The position numbers and the translations under genes were made by a program. Shown here in pieces: positions 53,572 through 63,895 of a stretch of DNA of 64,000 bases. The DNA comes from Pelotomaculum propionicicum. GTDB taxonomy: Bacteria; Bacillota; Desulfotomaculia; Desulfotomaculales; Pelotomaculaceae. Every line of letters begins with the position of its first letter. Within the stretch, counting starts at the first letter, position 1. The notes beneath the pieces are model-generated. The model saw only the letters and a program-made list of their open reading frames with translations. It had not been told where the DNA came from and did no database searches. The stretch covers positions 51,470-115,469 of the forward strand of contig NZ_QFFZ01000008.1 of the NCBI RefSeq assembly GCF_004369225.1, read 5' to 3'.

Positions 53572-55329
53572 TTGAAACCGAATCTTGATGTAGAGAAAGT
53601 GGAACACCTTATATGCAGAGGCTTATGCCCTATCCTGTTTAAGAATAAGGAGCGTAGTATTAAGGTGATGGAGTTCGCCGGTAACAGTAGAAAACACAAC
53701 AAACTGGAAGAAGCTCTAGCTAAAGAAAGACAAAAATTTGAAAAATTGATAGCAGAGGCTGGCAAAGAAAAAATTATCCGCTTTATACCCTTAAAACTGC
53801 AAACAGGGGAATATTTGGTGACATGTGAGGACATTACCCAGAGTTGGCTGGCGGAGCAAAAATTGCGTGCCGCGAACCGGCATCTCCTGGACATCATTGA
53901 TTTTCTGCCTGACGCCACTTTTGTTGTTGACCGCAGCGGTATTGTGATCGCCTGGAACAAAGCGATGGAGGAGATGTCAGGAATTTCGAAGGATGATATT
54001 ATCGGCAAAGGTGATTACGCTTACGCGGTTCCTTTTTATGGGGTGCGCAGGCCAGTTCTTATTGACATGGTGATGCATGGTGACCTTGAAACAGAGCCGG
54101 GGTACGAATTCGTTGAAAGGAAAGAAAACACTATCTACGCGGAGGTTTTTGCGCCAGCCTTGTTTAAAGGGGAGGGTGCGAATATATGGTGTAAGGCATC
54201 TCCGCTATATGACAGCGAAGGCAAGATCACTGGCGCGATCGAATCGGTCCGCGACATCACGGAACGCAAGCGGGCTGAAGGGCAACTAAAGTACCTCAGC
54301 CTGCATGATAATCTGACCGGGCTGTATAACCGAACCTTTTTTGAAGAGGAGATGCAGCGGGCCGCGGACGGGCGTTTTGATCCTGTCGGCATAATAGTTT
54401 GTGATTTGGACGGGCTGAAGTTTATCAACGATACCCTGGGGCACGACACCGGGGACTCGTTGCTCTTAGCGTCCGCCAATGTTATTAAAAGTGCTTTCCG
54501 GAAAAGTGATATAGTAGCCCGCATCGGCGGGGATGAATTTGCGGTGCTGCTTAATCAAAGCGGAGAAAAAACCGTGGAGGAAGCCTGTGACAGGATAAAG
54601 GCAGCTATTGATAAATACAACCTGGCGGGGCATGAAATTCCTTTAAACATATCCATGGGGTTTGCAGTGGGCAGTGTCGAGACAGCGAGTGTCAGCGACC
54701 TTTTCAAAGAAGCCGACAACAACATGTACAGGGAGAAACTGCACCGCAGCCATAGCGCCAGGAGCGCGCTCGTCCAGACCCTGATGAAAGCGCTTGAAGC
54801 AAGGGACTTCATTACCGAAGGCCACGCCCTCAGGCTGCAGGATTATGTCACAGCGCTGGCCAGGGCTATCGGTATGCCTAAACGAAATGTATCTGATCTC
54901 AACCTGCTGGCCAAGTTCCACGATATCGGCAAGGTAGGCGTGCGTGACAGTATTTTGTTTAAGCCTGGTCCCCTGACCACGGAGGAAGCGGGAGAGATGC
55001 AGCGGCACAGTGAGATCGGGCACCGCATCGCCCAGTCGGCGCCGGACCTGGCGCCCATTGCGGACTGGATCCTAAAACACCATGAATGGTGGGACGGCAG
55101 TGGTTATCCGCTGGGGCTCAAGGAGGAAGAAATCCCGCTGGAATGCCGGATCCTGGCTATTGCCGACGCTTACGACGCCATGACCAACGACCGCCCCTAC
55201 CGTAAGGCCATGCCCCACGAAACTGCTGTGGGCGAACTTGAAAAATCCGCCGGGGTCCAGTTTGACCCGGAATTAGTGCGTAGCTTTTTGAAGTTTTTAG
55301 AAAATAATCAGAGTGGTAAAAATATGTAA
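53572..55329 (+). CDS. PAS-GGDEF-HD-GYP protein
   Basis: Predicted cyclic-di-GMP enzyme, 585 residues, soluble. A partial PAS-like end (about 60-95, FIPLKLQTGEYLVTCEDIT) is followed by a full PAS (about 100-230: LLDIIDFLPDATFVVDRSG), a diguanylate cyclase domain with intact GGDEF at 319-323, and an HD-GYP phosphodiesterase domain with H450/D451 in FHDIGK and HHEWWDGSGYP from 503. Both active sites look complete, so synthesis or breakdown cannot be decided from sequence. The TTG at 53572 lies directly on its AGGAGG, so the true start may be a little further in. It sits between receptors 2 and 3 and shares its PAS with the kinase. Confidence 0.93.
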   Translation: MKPNLDVEKVEHLICRGLCPILFKNKERSIKVMEFAGNSRKHNKLEEALAKERQKFEKLIAEAGKEKIIRFIPLKLQTGEYLVTCEDITQSWLAEQKLRAANRHLLDIIDFLPDATFVVDRSGIVIAWNKAMEEMSGISKDDIIGKGDYAYAVPFYGVRRPVLIDMVMHGDLETEPGYEFVERKENTIYAEVFAPALFKGEGANIWCKASPLYDSEGKITGAIESVRDITERKRAEGQLKYLSLHDNLTGLYNRTFFEEEMQRAADGRFDPVGIIVCDLDGLKFINDTLGHDTGDSLLLASANVIKSAFRKSDIVARIGGDEFAVLLNQSGEKTVEEACDRIKAAIDKYNLAGHEIPLNISMGFAVGSVETASVSDLFKEADNNMYREKLHRSHSARSALVQTLMKALEARDFITEGHALRLQDYVTALARAIGMPKRNVSDLNLLAKFHDIGKVGVRDSILFKPGPLTTEEAGEMQRHSEIGHRIAQSAPDLAPIADWILKHHEWWDGSGYPLGLKEEEIPLECRILAIADAYDAMTNDRPYRKAMPHETAVGELEKSAGVQFDPELVRSFLKFLENNQSGKNM

Positions 55330-55375
55330 TATCTATTCTATATTATTGTTCCCGGGAAAATCACAAATTTTCTTC

Positions 55376-55435
55376 AAGGCCGGGGCCGCCGGTGAGCTCA
55401 AATAAAAGCTCATCAGTGGCCCCGGCTTTCGATTG
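55376..55435 (+). terminator. Terminator after the GGDEF/HD-GYP gene
   Basis: GCCGGGGCC pairs with GGCCCCGGC around an inner hairpin GAGCT...AGCTC; a TTTCG tail follows, with few T. Confidence 0.6.
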
Positions 55436-55598
55436 TTAAGCCTGGCTAATAGATTTTATTAGTATTTATTATTAATGTAACAGGTAAAATTTTACGAAGA
55501 AATATATGGGAGGAAAAGTTTTGGTCGGTGCTCTTGTTGTTATAAAAACCGACATGAAGGATGAACAGCTGTTATTAAAAGAGGGAGGTCTAAAGTAA

Positions 55599-58500
55599 GT
55601 GAAACAAAAAATCGGGACAAAGATTGTGATGTGTTTTTTAATTCTTTTATTGTTGCTTGCCGTAGTAGGCTTTAGTGGAAGTATTTTAAAAAACATGACC
55701 GCCAGTATCATTTTGTGCGGTATATCTTTATTGGCCGGTGGTGTTTTAAGTTTCTTTACCGCAATGTCTGTAAAAACTTCTTTCAATGCTCTGCTTACTG
55801 AAAGCAAACGACTGGCGGCTGCGGTCAGAGAAGGCAGGTTGGACACAAGAGGCGATGAAAGCAAGGTGGCTCAGGAATTCCGGGAAGTCATCAAGGGGGT
55901 GAACGACACCCTTGACACAGTAACCAGGCCGCTCCATATCGCGGCTGAGTATGTGGAGCGGATTGCCAGGGGAGACATCCCGCCGAAGATCACTGACGCC
56001 TGCAACGGTGACTTCAATAAAATTAAAAACAGCCTGAATGGTTGCGTGGATGTCATTAATGATCTGCTGCAAGAGATGGAAAGCCTGACCCATGCCGTGG
56101 GTGAGGGCAGGCTGGATGTCCGTGGCAACGCGGCGGCTTATAATGGTGAATGGGGTAAGCTGGTCGGCGGTATGAACGGCCTGATTAAAGCTGTGGCAGT
56201 GCCGGTTGATGAGTTATTTGCGGTCCTCACCAGGATGGCTATGAATGACTATAGCCAAAACATGGCTGGGGATTATAAAGGAGCATGGGATGACCTCAAA
56301 AACGCCGCTAATGAAGTACAGGCACGAGTGTTGAACGCCATAAGGGCAATGAAAAATATGGGCCAGGGTGATTTCAGCGACCTGGCTGTGATGAAGGAAG
56401 TCGGACAGAGAAGTGACAACGACCAATTGATTCCCGCTCTTATAAGTATGAGCGAAGCTGTTAAGAAGCTGGCGGACGACGCCGGCATGCTGGCGGGGGC
56501 GGCGGTGGAAGGCAAGCTGGATACCCGTGCCGACGCGGCCAGGCACAAAGGTGAGTACCGTAATGTTATTGAAGGATTCAACAAGACCCTTGACGCCGTG
56601 GTTGGGCCTTTAAACGTGGCGGCCGAATATATTGACCGGATCAGCAAGGGCGACATTCCGCCTAGAATTACCGAAATATATAACGGTGACTTCAACGAGA
56701 TTAAAAACAACCTTAACGGCTGCATAGATGCTGTAAATGGCCTCTTAAAAGAAACCGACAGTCTGATTGTCGCGGTCAGGGAGGGTAGACTGGACACTCG
56801 CGGTGATGCGGAGGCCTTCACCGGCAATTGGAGTGAACTGGTCTACGGGATGAACAGCCTGATGGAAGCAGTGGCCGGACCGGTTGAGGAAATAATGGTG
56901 ATCATGCGTCAAATGGCGGTAAACGACCTCAGCAAGAAGATGGAGCAGGATTACAGCGGTATCTGGAATGAGCTTAAACACACTGTCAACGAGTTGAACG
57001 CCGGGCTGGTCAATATTCAGCATACAATTGTCAAAGTCAGCGAGGGCGACTTGAGCGACTCTGATATGTACAAGAAGGTCGGCCGAAAAAGTGCTAATGA
57101 TGAATTGGTGCCTGGATTTATTAAAATGCATGACGCTATTCAAAAGCTGCTGGACGACGCCAATATGCTGGCCGGCGCCGCAGTGGAAGGCAAGTTGGAC
57201 GCCAGGGCGGACGCTGACAGGCACGAGGGAGAGTACCGCAAGGTTATCGAAGGGTTTAACAACACCCTTGACGCGGTAATCGGCCCGCTAAACGTTGCCG
57301 CGGAGTATGTTGACAGGATCAGTAAAGGAGATATTCCACCAAGGATCACAGACAATTATAACGGCGACTTCAACGAAATCAAGGACAACCTGAACACCTG
57401 CATCGACAGTATCAACAGTGTTGTCGCCGGGATGAACAATTTATCCAAGGCCCATAACGACGGCGCCATTGACTTTTATATCCCTGAGGAAGGCTTTACA
57501 GGAGTTTACCGGGAAATGACCGCAGAGGTCAACAAAGTGGTTAAAACACATGTCAAAAATATGAGTAAACTTCTGAAAGTAGTAGCGGCTTACGCGGAAG
57601 GCGACTTCTCCAAAGTCATGGAAAGGCTGCCGGGCAAGCAAGTCTTCGCCAGTGAAAAGATGGATCAGATCAGGGAAACCCTGCAAAGCCTGATTAAGGA
57701 AGTGGACAACATGGTCCAGGCTGTTAAGGCAGGCAGGCTGGAAGCGCGCTGTGAGGCGACGGCTTTCAGCGGCGACTGGGGTGAGCTGGTGGGCGGCCTG
57801 AATAGTATGATGGAAGCCGCGGCCGAGCCGGTACGTGAGCTGATCAGAGTGCTGGAGCGGACAGCGGTCAACGATTTCAGCCAAAAGATTGAGAAGAGTT
57901 TCAACGGCATTTGGGAAGAGATGAAGAACGCCACCAACACTACAACAGAAAGACTCTCAGATATAGTCGCAACTGTTACTAAAATAAGCGATGGAGATTT
58001 CGGTGATCTGGAAGTCTTTAAGAAAGTTGGCCGCAGAAGTGAGCATGACGAGTTGATCCCTTCTTTTGTCAAAATGATGGAGGTTATTCAGGAATTGATT
58101 GCTGACGTGGAAAACTCAGCCCTCGCTGCTGCGTCGGGCCAACTGGACAAACGAACCGATACCGGAAGGTACAATGGCGAATACCGTAAACTGATGGAAG
58201 GTATGGACGGGTTGCTAGAGGCTGTCGCCGCGCCCCTCAATGAGATTATGGACGTACTCGACCGGCTGAAGGTCAACGACCTCAGCAAAACAGTGGATAA
58301 AGACTATACAGGAATCTGGAATGACCTCAAGGATGCGCTTAACCGGGTCCACTTCCGCATGGGAAATATCACAAATGCGGTCATCAGTGCATCCAAGGGT
58401 GATCTCAGTAGTTTGGAAAAGTTCAAAACAGTCGGGCGCTGGTGTGATCATGACGAACTGACGCCAGGCCTGATCCGGATGCATGACGCCATTCAAAAGC

Positions 58501-59840
58501 TTCTTGACGACGCCAATATGCTGGCCGGATCCGCGGTTGAAGGAAAGCTGGGAACCCGCGCCGACGCCGGTCAGCACGAGGGAGAATACCGCAAGATTAT
58601 AGAAGGTGTCAACAATATGCTGGACGCGGTAATCAACCCGATCAACGAAGCTGCAGAGTGTCTTAAGCAGATGGCCGAAGGCAACCTGTCCATCAGGGTG
58701 AACGGTAATTACCAGGGCGACCACGCTATCATCAAGGACGCCCTCAACAGCACCCTGGAGGAGCTCAATGAGATTATCAAGAAAGAGGCGGTCAGGTGCC
58801 TGCAGGAAGTTGCCAAAGGGAATCTTGATGTAGCGGTAACCGGCAACTACAAGGGCGACTACGGAATCATGAAGGACGCTCTCAACAGAACAATTGAAGA
58901 CTTAAACGAAACTTTAAGCCAGATTGCCATTGCCATCGAACAGGTCAACACAGGCGCGCAGCAGGTGTCGGATTCCAGCCAGGCGCTGTCGCAGGGCGCG
59001 GCCGAATCGGCCAGCACCATGGCCCAAATTACCTCCTCCATGCAGCAGATGAACGACCAGACCAGGCAGAACGCTGAAAACGCCACCCAGGCCAACCGGC
59101 TGGCCACCCAGGCCAGGGCCAACGCCGAGCGGGGCAATGAACAGATGGCCAACATGGTCAGGGCTATGAGTGACATTAACGAGTCGGCCACCAACATTTC
59201 AAAAATAATTAAAGCTATCGACGAAATCGCCTTCCAGACCAACCTGCTGGCCTTAAACGCCGCGGTGGAAGCGGCCCGCGCCGGCAAGCACGGCAAAGGG
59301 TTCACCGTGGTGGCCGAGGAAGTGCGCAACTTGGCCCAGCGCAGCGCCAAGGCCGCCAAAGAGACCGCCGAGATGATCGAGGGGTCAATCAAGAAAACCG
59401 AAGTCGGCACTAAAATCGCCGAGGAAACATCTAACGCGCTTGAGGAGATTGTCATGGGCGTCAGCAAAGTCACCGACTTCATCAGCGAGATAGCTTCAGC
59501 CTCCAAGGAGCAGGCGCTCGGCATAGGCCAGATTAACGAAGGCCTGGGCCAGGTAGACCAGGTCACCCAGCAGAACTCCGCCAGTTCCGAAGAGCTTGCC
59601 GCGGCCAGCGAAGAGATGTCGAGCCAATCCGAGATGGTCAGGCAGATGCTCAGCAAATTTAAACTCAAAAAGCAGGGCGGCGGCGCTTCCTTCACGGCCG
59701 GTCCGGTGAGAGCGGGCAGGCCTTACTTGGCCCACAAACAGAAGAAGTCCAGGTTGGAAGTTGTAACTTCACCGACCGGCGGCAGGTTAAACCCGGAGGA
59801 TGTTATCTCTTTGGATGATTCTGATTACGGCAAGTTTTAG
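55599..59840 (+). CDS. Giant poly-HAMP chemoreceptor (receptor 3)
   Basis: Methyl-accepting chemotaxis protein of 1413 residues. Membrane hairpin of two helices (about 8-29, 36-56) with a loop of a few residues. The N-terminus (IGTK, SFNALL.ES) is close to receptor 1. A long chain of alternating HAMP types follows: (PL)[37 protein letters not shown] and [15 protein letters not shown] distinct unit around residues 625-700 ([19 protein letters not shown]) is not in the others. The signalling tip [20 protein letters not shown] and the tail GRPYLAHKQ ... [14 protein letters not shown] match receptors 1 and 2. No PAS, no integrase. GTG after GAGGGAGG. Confidence 0.93.
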   Translation: MKQKIGTKIVMCFLILLLLLAVVGFSGSILKNMTASIILCGISLLAGGVLSFFTAMSVKTSFNALLTESKRLAAAVREGRLDTRGDESKVAQEFREVIKGVNDTLDTVTRPLHIAAEYVERIARGDIPPKITDACNGDFNKIKNSLNGCVDVINDLLQEMESLTHAVGEGRLDVRGNAAAYNGEWGKLVGGMNGLIKAVAVPVDELFAVLTRMAMNDYSQNMAGDYKGAWDDLKNAANEVQARVLNAIRAMKNMGQGDFSDLAVMKEVGQRSDNDQLIPALISMSEAVKKLADDAGMLAGAAVEGKLDTRADAARHKGEYRNVIEGFNKTLDAVVGPLNVAAEYIDRISKGDIPPRITEIYNGDFNEIKNNLNGCIDAVNGLLKETDSLIVAVREGRLDTRGDAEAFTGNWSELVYGMNSLMEAVAGPVEEIMVIMRQMAVNDLSKKMEQDYSGIWNELKHTVNELNAGLVNIQHTIVKVSEGDLSDSDMYKKVGRKSANDELVPGFIKMHDAIQKLLDDANMLAGAAVEGKLDARADADRHEGEYRKVIEGFNNTLDAVIGPLNVAAEYVDRISKGDIPPRITDNYNGDFNEIKDNLNTCIDSINSVVAGMNNLSKAHNDGAIDFYIPEEGFTGVYREMTAEVNKVVKTHVKNMSKLLKVVAAYAEGDFSKVMERLPGKQVFASEKMDQIRETLQSLIKEVDNMVQAVKAGRLEARCEATAFSGDWGELVGGLNSMMEAAAEPVRELIRVLERTAVNDFSQKIEKSFNGIWEEMKNATNTTTERLSDIVATVTKISDGDFGDLEVFKKVGRRSEHDELIPSFVKMMEVIQELIADVENSALAAASGQLDKRTDTGRYNGEYRKLMEGMDGLLEAVAAPLNEIMDVLDRLKVNDLSKTVDKDYTGIWNDLKDALNRVHFRMGNITNAVISASKGDLSSLEKFKTVGRWCDHDELTPGLIRMHDAIQKLLDDANMLAGSAVEGKLGTRADAGQHEGEYRKIIEGVNNMLDAVINPINEAAECLKQMAEGNLSIRVNGNYQGDHAIIKDALNSTLEELNEIIKKEAVRCLQEVAKGNLDVAVTGNYKGDYGIMKDALNRTIEDLNETLSQIAIAIEQVNTGAQQVSDSSQALSQGAAESASTMAQITSSMQQMNDQTRQNAENATQANRLATQARANAERGNEQMANMVRAMSDINESATNISKIIKAIDEIAFQTNLLALNAAVEAARAGKHGKGFTVVAEEVRNLAQRSAKAAKETAEMIEGSIKKTEVGTKIAEETSNALEEIVMGVSKVTDFISEIASASKEQALGIGQINEGLGQVDQVTQQNSASSEELAAASEEMSSQSEMVRQMLSKFKLKKQGGGASFTAGPVRAGRPYLAHKQKKSRLEVVTSPTGGRLNPEDVISLDDSDYGKF

Positions 59841-59908
59841 GAATGGGAAAGAGCACCAATGTTTATAATGTTTATTTAGATAAGTTACAGTTACAGCGAT
59901 TATCAATT

Positions 59909-59952
59909 AAGGCCCCGGCTTGTTCAAAGTTAACCTGCCCGGGGTTTTTCAT
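59909..59952 (+). terminator. Terminator after receptor 3
   Basis: CCCCGG and CCGGGG pair around a 20-base loop, followed by TTTTT. Confidence 0.7.
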
Positions 59953-60073
59953 GTTTTTTATATGCTGGCTTTCAGCATGCGCCACAAAGCCAGGTGCGCG
60001 TTACTGCTAAGCTATAAGAGGAAGTGTCGCAAAACAAGCAAATTGTTTATTGTTTTGCTTAAAATCAATCATT

Positions 60074-60103
60074 TTAAAGGAGAGTAATTATCTCCTTTTT
60101 GTT
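60074..60103 (+). terminator. Short hairpin just upstream of the MaoC-type gene
   Basis: AAGGAGA-GTAATTA-TCTCCTT followed by TTTTG. It contains the only AAGGAG in the leader, 40 bases from the ATG, so it may act as an attenuator as well as a terminator. Confidence 0.45.
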
Positions 60104-60118
60104 TTATCCCGGTTATTT

Positions 60119-61003
60119 ATGACCGTTGATTCTAAATTTGTCGGAGTACCATGGAAGGAAGACGTCAGAGAAATTACCTGGCGTATGACAACAAACTATG
60201 CGGCTTCCCTTGATGATATGAACCCCTTGTATTTTGATGAGGAACAAGAAGGCGGACTCTATGCGTCGCCCATGTTTCCGGTTACCCTGATCTGGCGTAT
60301 TATTCTGGCAGACCGTGCAAAATACGCGCCTCCCGGCCTTCCTTACCCGCAAGAAGTATGGGATCAACTGATGCACTACACTGAGTACATTGACTTTAAA
60401 CGCCTACTTCGGCCAGGAGTCAAGGTCCGCATCAAGTCTCAGATTTCCGCCATGATTCCGCAAAGGGCCGGTACCAATATTGTTTTCAAGTTTGATGTTG
60501 AGGATTTTAAGAGCGGTGAACCCTACTACACTGAATATGTTGGCTCAATGCTCCGGGGCGTGGAATGTCCTGACGGTGGAAAAGGCTCTTTGCCTGAGTA
60601 CCAACAAACAAAATATAACGGTAATGCGTTATGGGAATCTCCCGGTTTCTGCAGCCAGGCCTTACCGTATATTTATGACGGTTGTGGAGATCTGGTTTTT
60701 GCTATTCACACTTCACCGAAATTTGCCCGTTCGGTTGGCCTGAAATCCAATGTTTTGCATGGAACAGCTAATTTGGCGATCGGTATTAAAGAGGTTATTA
60801 ACCGTGAACTGGGCGGGGATGCCAGGCGTGTAAAAGTCCTCGCGGGTAAATTTACATCCATGATATTTGCCAATGACAATCTGAGAGTTCAATTGTTTGA
60901 GCGTAAGGTATCAGGCGACACTGTGGATTTGTATTTCCAGGTTTTAAACGAGACAACGGGAAAAGTAGCCGTGAGTTACGGCTATGTTAAAGCTAGCTTG
61001 TAA
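60119..61003 (+). CDS. MaoC-type hot-dog hydratase/dehydratase
   Basis: A 294-residue double hot-dog protein. The N-terminal half (about 1-150) has the FAS1/MaoC-N pattern DDMNPLYFDEEQEGGLYASP followed by FPVTLIW; the C-terminal half (about 200-294) has SPKFARSVGLKSNVLHGTANLA, where MaoC enzymes keep their active-site His. Such enzymes hydrate enoyl-CoA or act on beta-hydroxyacyl thioesters. It lies 63 bases before the CoA-transferase, suggesting one operon. The ATG at 60119 has no good ribosome site; starts up to 60050 are possible. Substrate unknown. Confidence 0.8.
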   Translation: MTVDSKFVGVPWKEDVREITWRMTTNYAASLDDMNPLYFDEEQEGGLYASPMFPVTLIWRIILADRAKYAPPGLPYPQEVWDQLMHYTEYIDFKRLLRPGVKVRIKSQISAMIPQRAGTNIVFKFDVEDFKSGEPYYTEYVGSMLRGVECPDGGKGSLPEYQQTKYNGNALWESPGFCSQALPYIYDGCGDLVFAIHTSPKFARSVGLKSNVLHGTANLAIGIKEVINRELGGDARRVKVLAGKFTSMIFANDNLRVQLFERKVSGDTVDLYFQVLNETTGKVAVSYGYVKASL

Positions 61004-61066
61004 GGTGAATCCAGATTAGACTGAAGGTTTAAAAAGGCAAAGACTTGGTAGAAAGAAGGATAGATC

Positions 61067-62398
61067 ATGGATTATACGGAGGAATATAAACGAAAACTTG
61101 TTACGCCGGAAGAAGCGGTCAAGGTAGTGAAATCAGGCGACTGGGTCGAGTACGGTTCCTTTTCCGGTTCGGCGGTTGTGCTGGACAAGGCTTTGGCCGC
61201 GCGAAAAGATGAACTGTGGGATGTGAAGATCCGCAACTGTACCCGTTCCACCGGAACGCCGGAAGTGGCGAAAGTCGACCCTACCAGGGAGCATTTTACC
61301 TATATCGGGCTGCAGTTCAGCGGCTATGAGCGCAAACTGAGCGATCAGGGGCTTTGCTCGTATATGCCGCTGGTCTACCACGAATTGCCCAAGTATTACC
61401 GCGAATATATGGACGTGGATGTGGCGATGATCCCGGTCGCGCCTATGGACAAGTTCGGCTACTTTAATTTCGGCCCTCAGGTCTCTCACACCATGGCCAT
61501 TTGTGAAAAGGCCAAAAAGATCATTCTGGAAGTCAATCCCAATATACCGCGCTGTTTTGGTCAAGAGGAAGTAATCCACATATCAAAGGTGGACCATATC
61601 ATTGAGACCGACTACCCCATTGCTGAAATACCGGGCGCCGTGCCTAATGATATTGATAAAAAGATCGCGTCAATTATTATGGAGCAGCTTGAAGACGGCA
61701 GCTGCCTGCAGCTGGGCATTGGCGGCATGCCAAACGCGGTGGGAGAAATGATTGCGGATTCCGACCTGAAAGATCTCGGCATTCACACCGAGATGTTTGT
61801 AGATTCCATGGTGGAGATGGTTGAAAAAGGGCGGGTCACCGGAGCGAGAAAGAACATAGACAAGTATAAGATAGTGGCCACTTTTGCGCTTGGGACCCAA
61901 AAAACTTACGAATTTATTAACTATAACCCCATGGTCCTTTTAATGCCGGTTAACTATACCAACGACCCCGCCGTGATCGGACGGCTGGATAAATTTGTGT
62001 CAATCAACAACTGTATTGACGTGGATCTTTTCGGACAAATAAACTCGGAGTCTTCCGGCACCAGGCAGATCAGCGGCACCGGCGGCTCCATCTGTTTTGC
62101 CCTGGGCGCTTTCAGGTCTAACGGCGGGAAAGGCTTTATCTGCATGACTTCATCTTTCAGCAAAGGCGGCAAGTTGTTCTCCCGGATCCGGCCGACCCTG
62201 GAAACCGGCTCCGCCGTCACCATTCACCGCGGTATGGCGCCGAGTATAGTGACCGAGTACGGGATTGCCACCTTAAAGGGCAAGTCATTGTGGGAAAGGG
62301 CGGCGGCCCTGATAAATATCGCGCACCCGGATTTCCGCGAAGAGCTGATTAAAAGCGCCCAGGACATGGGTATCTGGCGTCAGAGCAATAAACGTTAG
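61067..62398 (+). CDS. Class I CoA-transferase (acetate/4-hydroxybutyrate type)
   Basis: A 443-residue CoA-transferase of the Cat2/butyryl-CoA:acetate group. It moves CoA between acyl-CoA and a free acid, through a glutamyl-CoA intermediate; E328 in INSESSGTRQISGTGG is the expected catalytic residue. The GIGGMPNAVGE glycine-rich loop and FFARGGK-like region (here MTSSFSKGGKLFSRI) fit the family. ATG follows AGAAAGGATAG. With an MFS carrier and an acyl-CoA dehydrogenase behind it, it probably activates an imported organic acid. The exact acid is not set by sequence. Confidence 0.92.
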   Translation: MDYTEEYKRKLVTPEEAVKVVKSGDWVEYGSFSGSAVVLDKALAARKDELWDVKIRNCTRSTGTPEVAKVDPTREHFTYIGLQFSGYERKLSDQGLCSYMPLVYHELPKYYREYMDVDVAMIPVAPMDKFGYFNFGPQVSHTMAICEKAKKIILEVNPNIPRCFGQEEVIHISKVDHIIETDYPIAEIPGAVPNDIDKKIASIIMEQLEDGSCLQLGIGGMPNAVGEMIADSDLKDLGIHTEMFVDSMVEMVEKGRVTGARKNIDKYKIVATFALGTQKTYEFINYNPMVLLMPVNYTNDPAVIGRLDKFVSINNCIDVDLFGQINSESSGTRQISGTGGSICFALGAFRSNGGKGFICMTSSFSKGGKLFSRIRPTLETGSAVTIHRGMAPSIVTEYGIATLKGKSLWERAAALINIAHPDFREELIKSAQDMGIWRQSNKR

Positions 62399-62428
62399 CC
62401 AAATCCCCCTAAAAAAGGAGGCAAGTAA

Positions 62429-63787
62429 ATGACAACTGCAGCTATTAAGGAAACTTGGTGGAGGTACAGGTATTGGGTTGCTGCTGTGCTCATGATCTGT
62501 TACAGTGTCCAATACTTTGACAGGGTATCGATGGGCGTAGTTGCGGCGCCAATGTTGAAAGACCTGAACATGACCTATGCGCAGTATGGCAATGGTACTT
62601 TTTTAATGCTCGCTTTTTACGGACCGATGCAGGCTGTGGTGGGATTTATTACCGATAAGTTCGGCGCAAGACGGGTTCTGCTTTTTTCAATTATAGCATG
62701 GAGCCTGGCTACCTGGTGGTTGGCTCATATTCATAGTGTAAATGAATGGTACTTTAGGCAAATAGTTTTCGGTATCCTCTGTGCGACTGAATTTGTACCG
62801 AGTTCAAGAATTCTAGTGCGTTGGTTTGCCAAGCGCCAGAGAGCACAGGCGCAAGCAGCTTTGTCCTACGCCTGGATCCTGACTCCGTCATTTACTCCGA
62901 TTATTGTGACGGCGCTGATTACCGCGCTGGGAAGCTGGCGTCCTATATTTACTATCGCGGCCTTGGTTGGTATAGTGCCTTTCCTGTTAATATTGTCGTT
63001 TATACATGATCGACCTGAGCAAAAAAAAGGCCTGTCGCCTGAAGAAATCAGCGAGAGCTATGAAGACGAAATTGCGAGCGGTGTTTATACTTTAGAAGAG
63101 GTTCAAAAGGGAAATATAAGTCAGGAAAAAATTGCCGCGCAAAGAATCTCAATTGGCAAGATCATGACTTACCCGGGCTGGCTTCAAATATGCATCGCCT
63201 ATATTGTCATCCAGGCGCTGGCCTGGGCCGCCTTCAGCTGGATCCCGCTGTATTTGAAAGAAACATTTGGTTTCAACCTGAATACGATGGGGTTGTGGTC
63301 GTGCACCTATTTCGCGGGTGGAGTAATCGGGTCATTACTGGGATCAACATTAAGCGATAAGTTATTCAAAGGGAAACGCAAACCCGTAATACTTGTTTCT
63401 TATATCGGCGTTATCCCGTTTTTGTTGCTCTTTGCCTTTTTCCAAAAAGGTGTCAGCCCAATTGCGCTGCTCCTGACTCTTTCGGCCTGCGGATTCTTCG
63501 CAAACTGCTGCTGGGGCGCCTGGTTCGCCTGGCCCGCGGAAATCTTTAGCGCGGAAGTACACGCAAAAGCCCTGGGTATTATTAACGCGTTCGGTTACTT
63601 TGTTGGCGCGGCTGGAGCGCCGCTGGTCATGAGCCGGTTGGTTATTAAGACCGATGCGGGCGCGTCGTACACCTGGGCGTGGATCTTCATCGCGGCGCTT
63701 GCAATAATTGGCGCTATCCTTGTCGCTACGGCCAAGGAGATGAAATCAATGGCACATACTCAGGCTGAGAACGCCGCTAAAGCTTAA
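62429..63787 (+). CDS. MFS transporter, anion:cation symporter type
   Basis: A 452-residue carrier with 12 membrane helices in two halves of six. The start YWVAAVLMICYSVQYFDRVSM resembles the ACS family (hexuronate, phthalate and other organic anions), as does the loop 2-3 motif DKFGARRVLLFS. A charged loop separates the halves (about 190-240). ATG follows AAAAAAGGAGG. Its place between a CoA-transferase and an acyl-CoA dehydrogenase suggests uptake of a carboxylic acid that is then activated. The substrate is inferred, not shown. Confidence 0.9.
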   Translation: MTTAAIKETWWRYRYWVAAVLMICYSVQYFDRVSMGVVAAPMLKDLNMTYAQYGNGTFLMLAFYGPMQAVVGFITDKFGARRVLLFSIIAWSLATWWLAHIHSVNEWYFRQIVFGILCATEFVPSSRILVRWFAKRQRAQAQAALSYAWILTPSFTPIIVTALITALGSWRPIFTIAALVGIVPFLLILSFIHDRPEQKKGLSPEEISESYEDEIASGVYTLEEVQKGNISQEKIAAQRISIGKIMTYPGWLQICIAYIVIQALAWAAFSWIPLYLKETFGFNLNTMGLWSCTYFAGGVIGSLLGSTLSDKLFKGKRKPVILVSYIGVIPFLLLFAFFQKGVSPIALLLTLSACGFFANCCWGAWFAWPAEIFSAEVHAKALGIINAFGYFVGAAGAPLVMSRLVIKTDAGASYTWAWIFIAALAIIGAILVATAKEMKSMAHTQAENAAKA

Positions 63788-63895
63788 AAACCAACAACAG
63801 GACACAATGTTTGGGCGGCCGGGTAAAAAAGCTTCCGGTCGTCCCTCAAAAAGAAATTCTGGAACAGCCAACCAACTCACGAGAGGAGAAACCCC

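Noticed and set aside
43101..55598. Cyclic-di-GMP riboswitch near the receptors and the GGDEF protein
   Set aside because: The leaders lack the conserved GEMM bulge and tetraloop sequences; only terminators were found.
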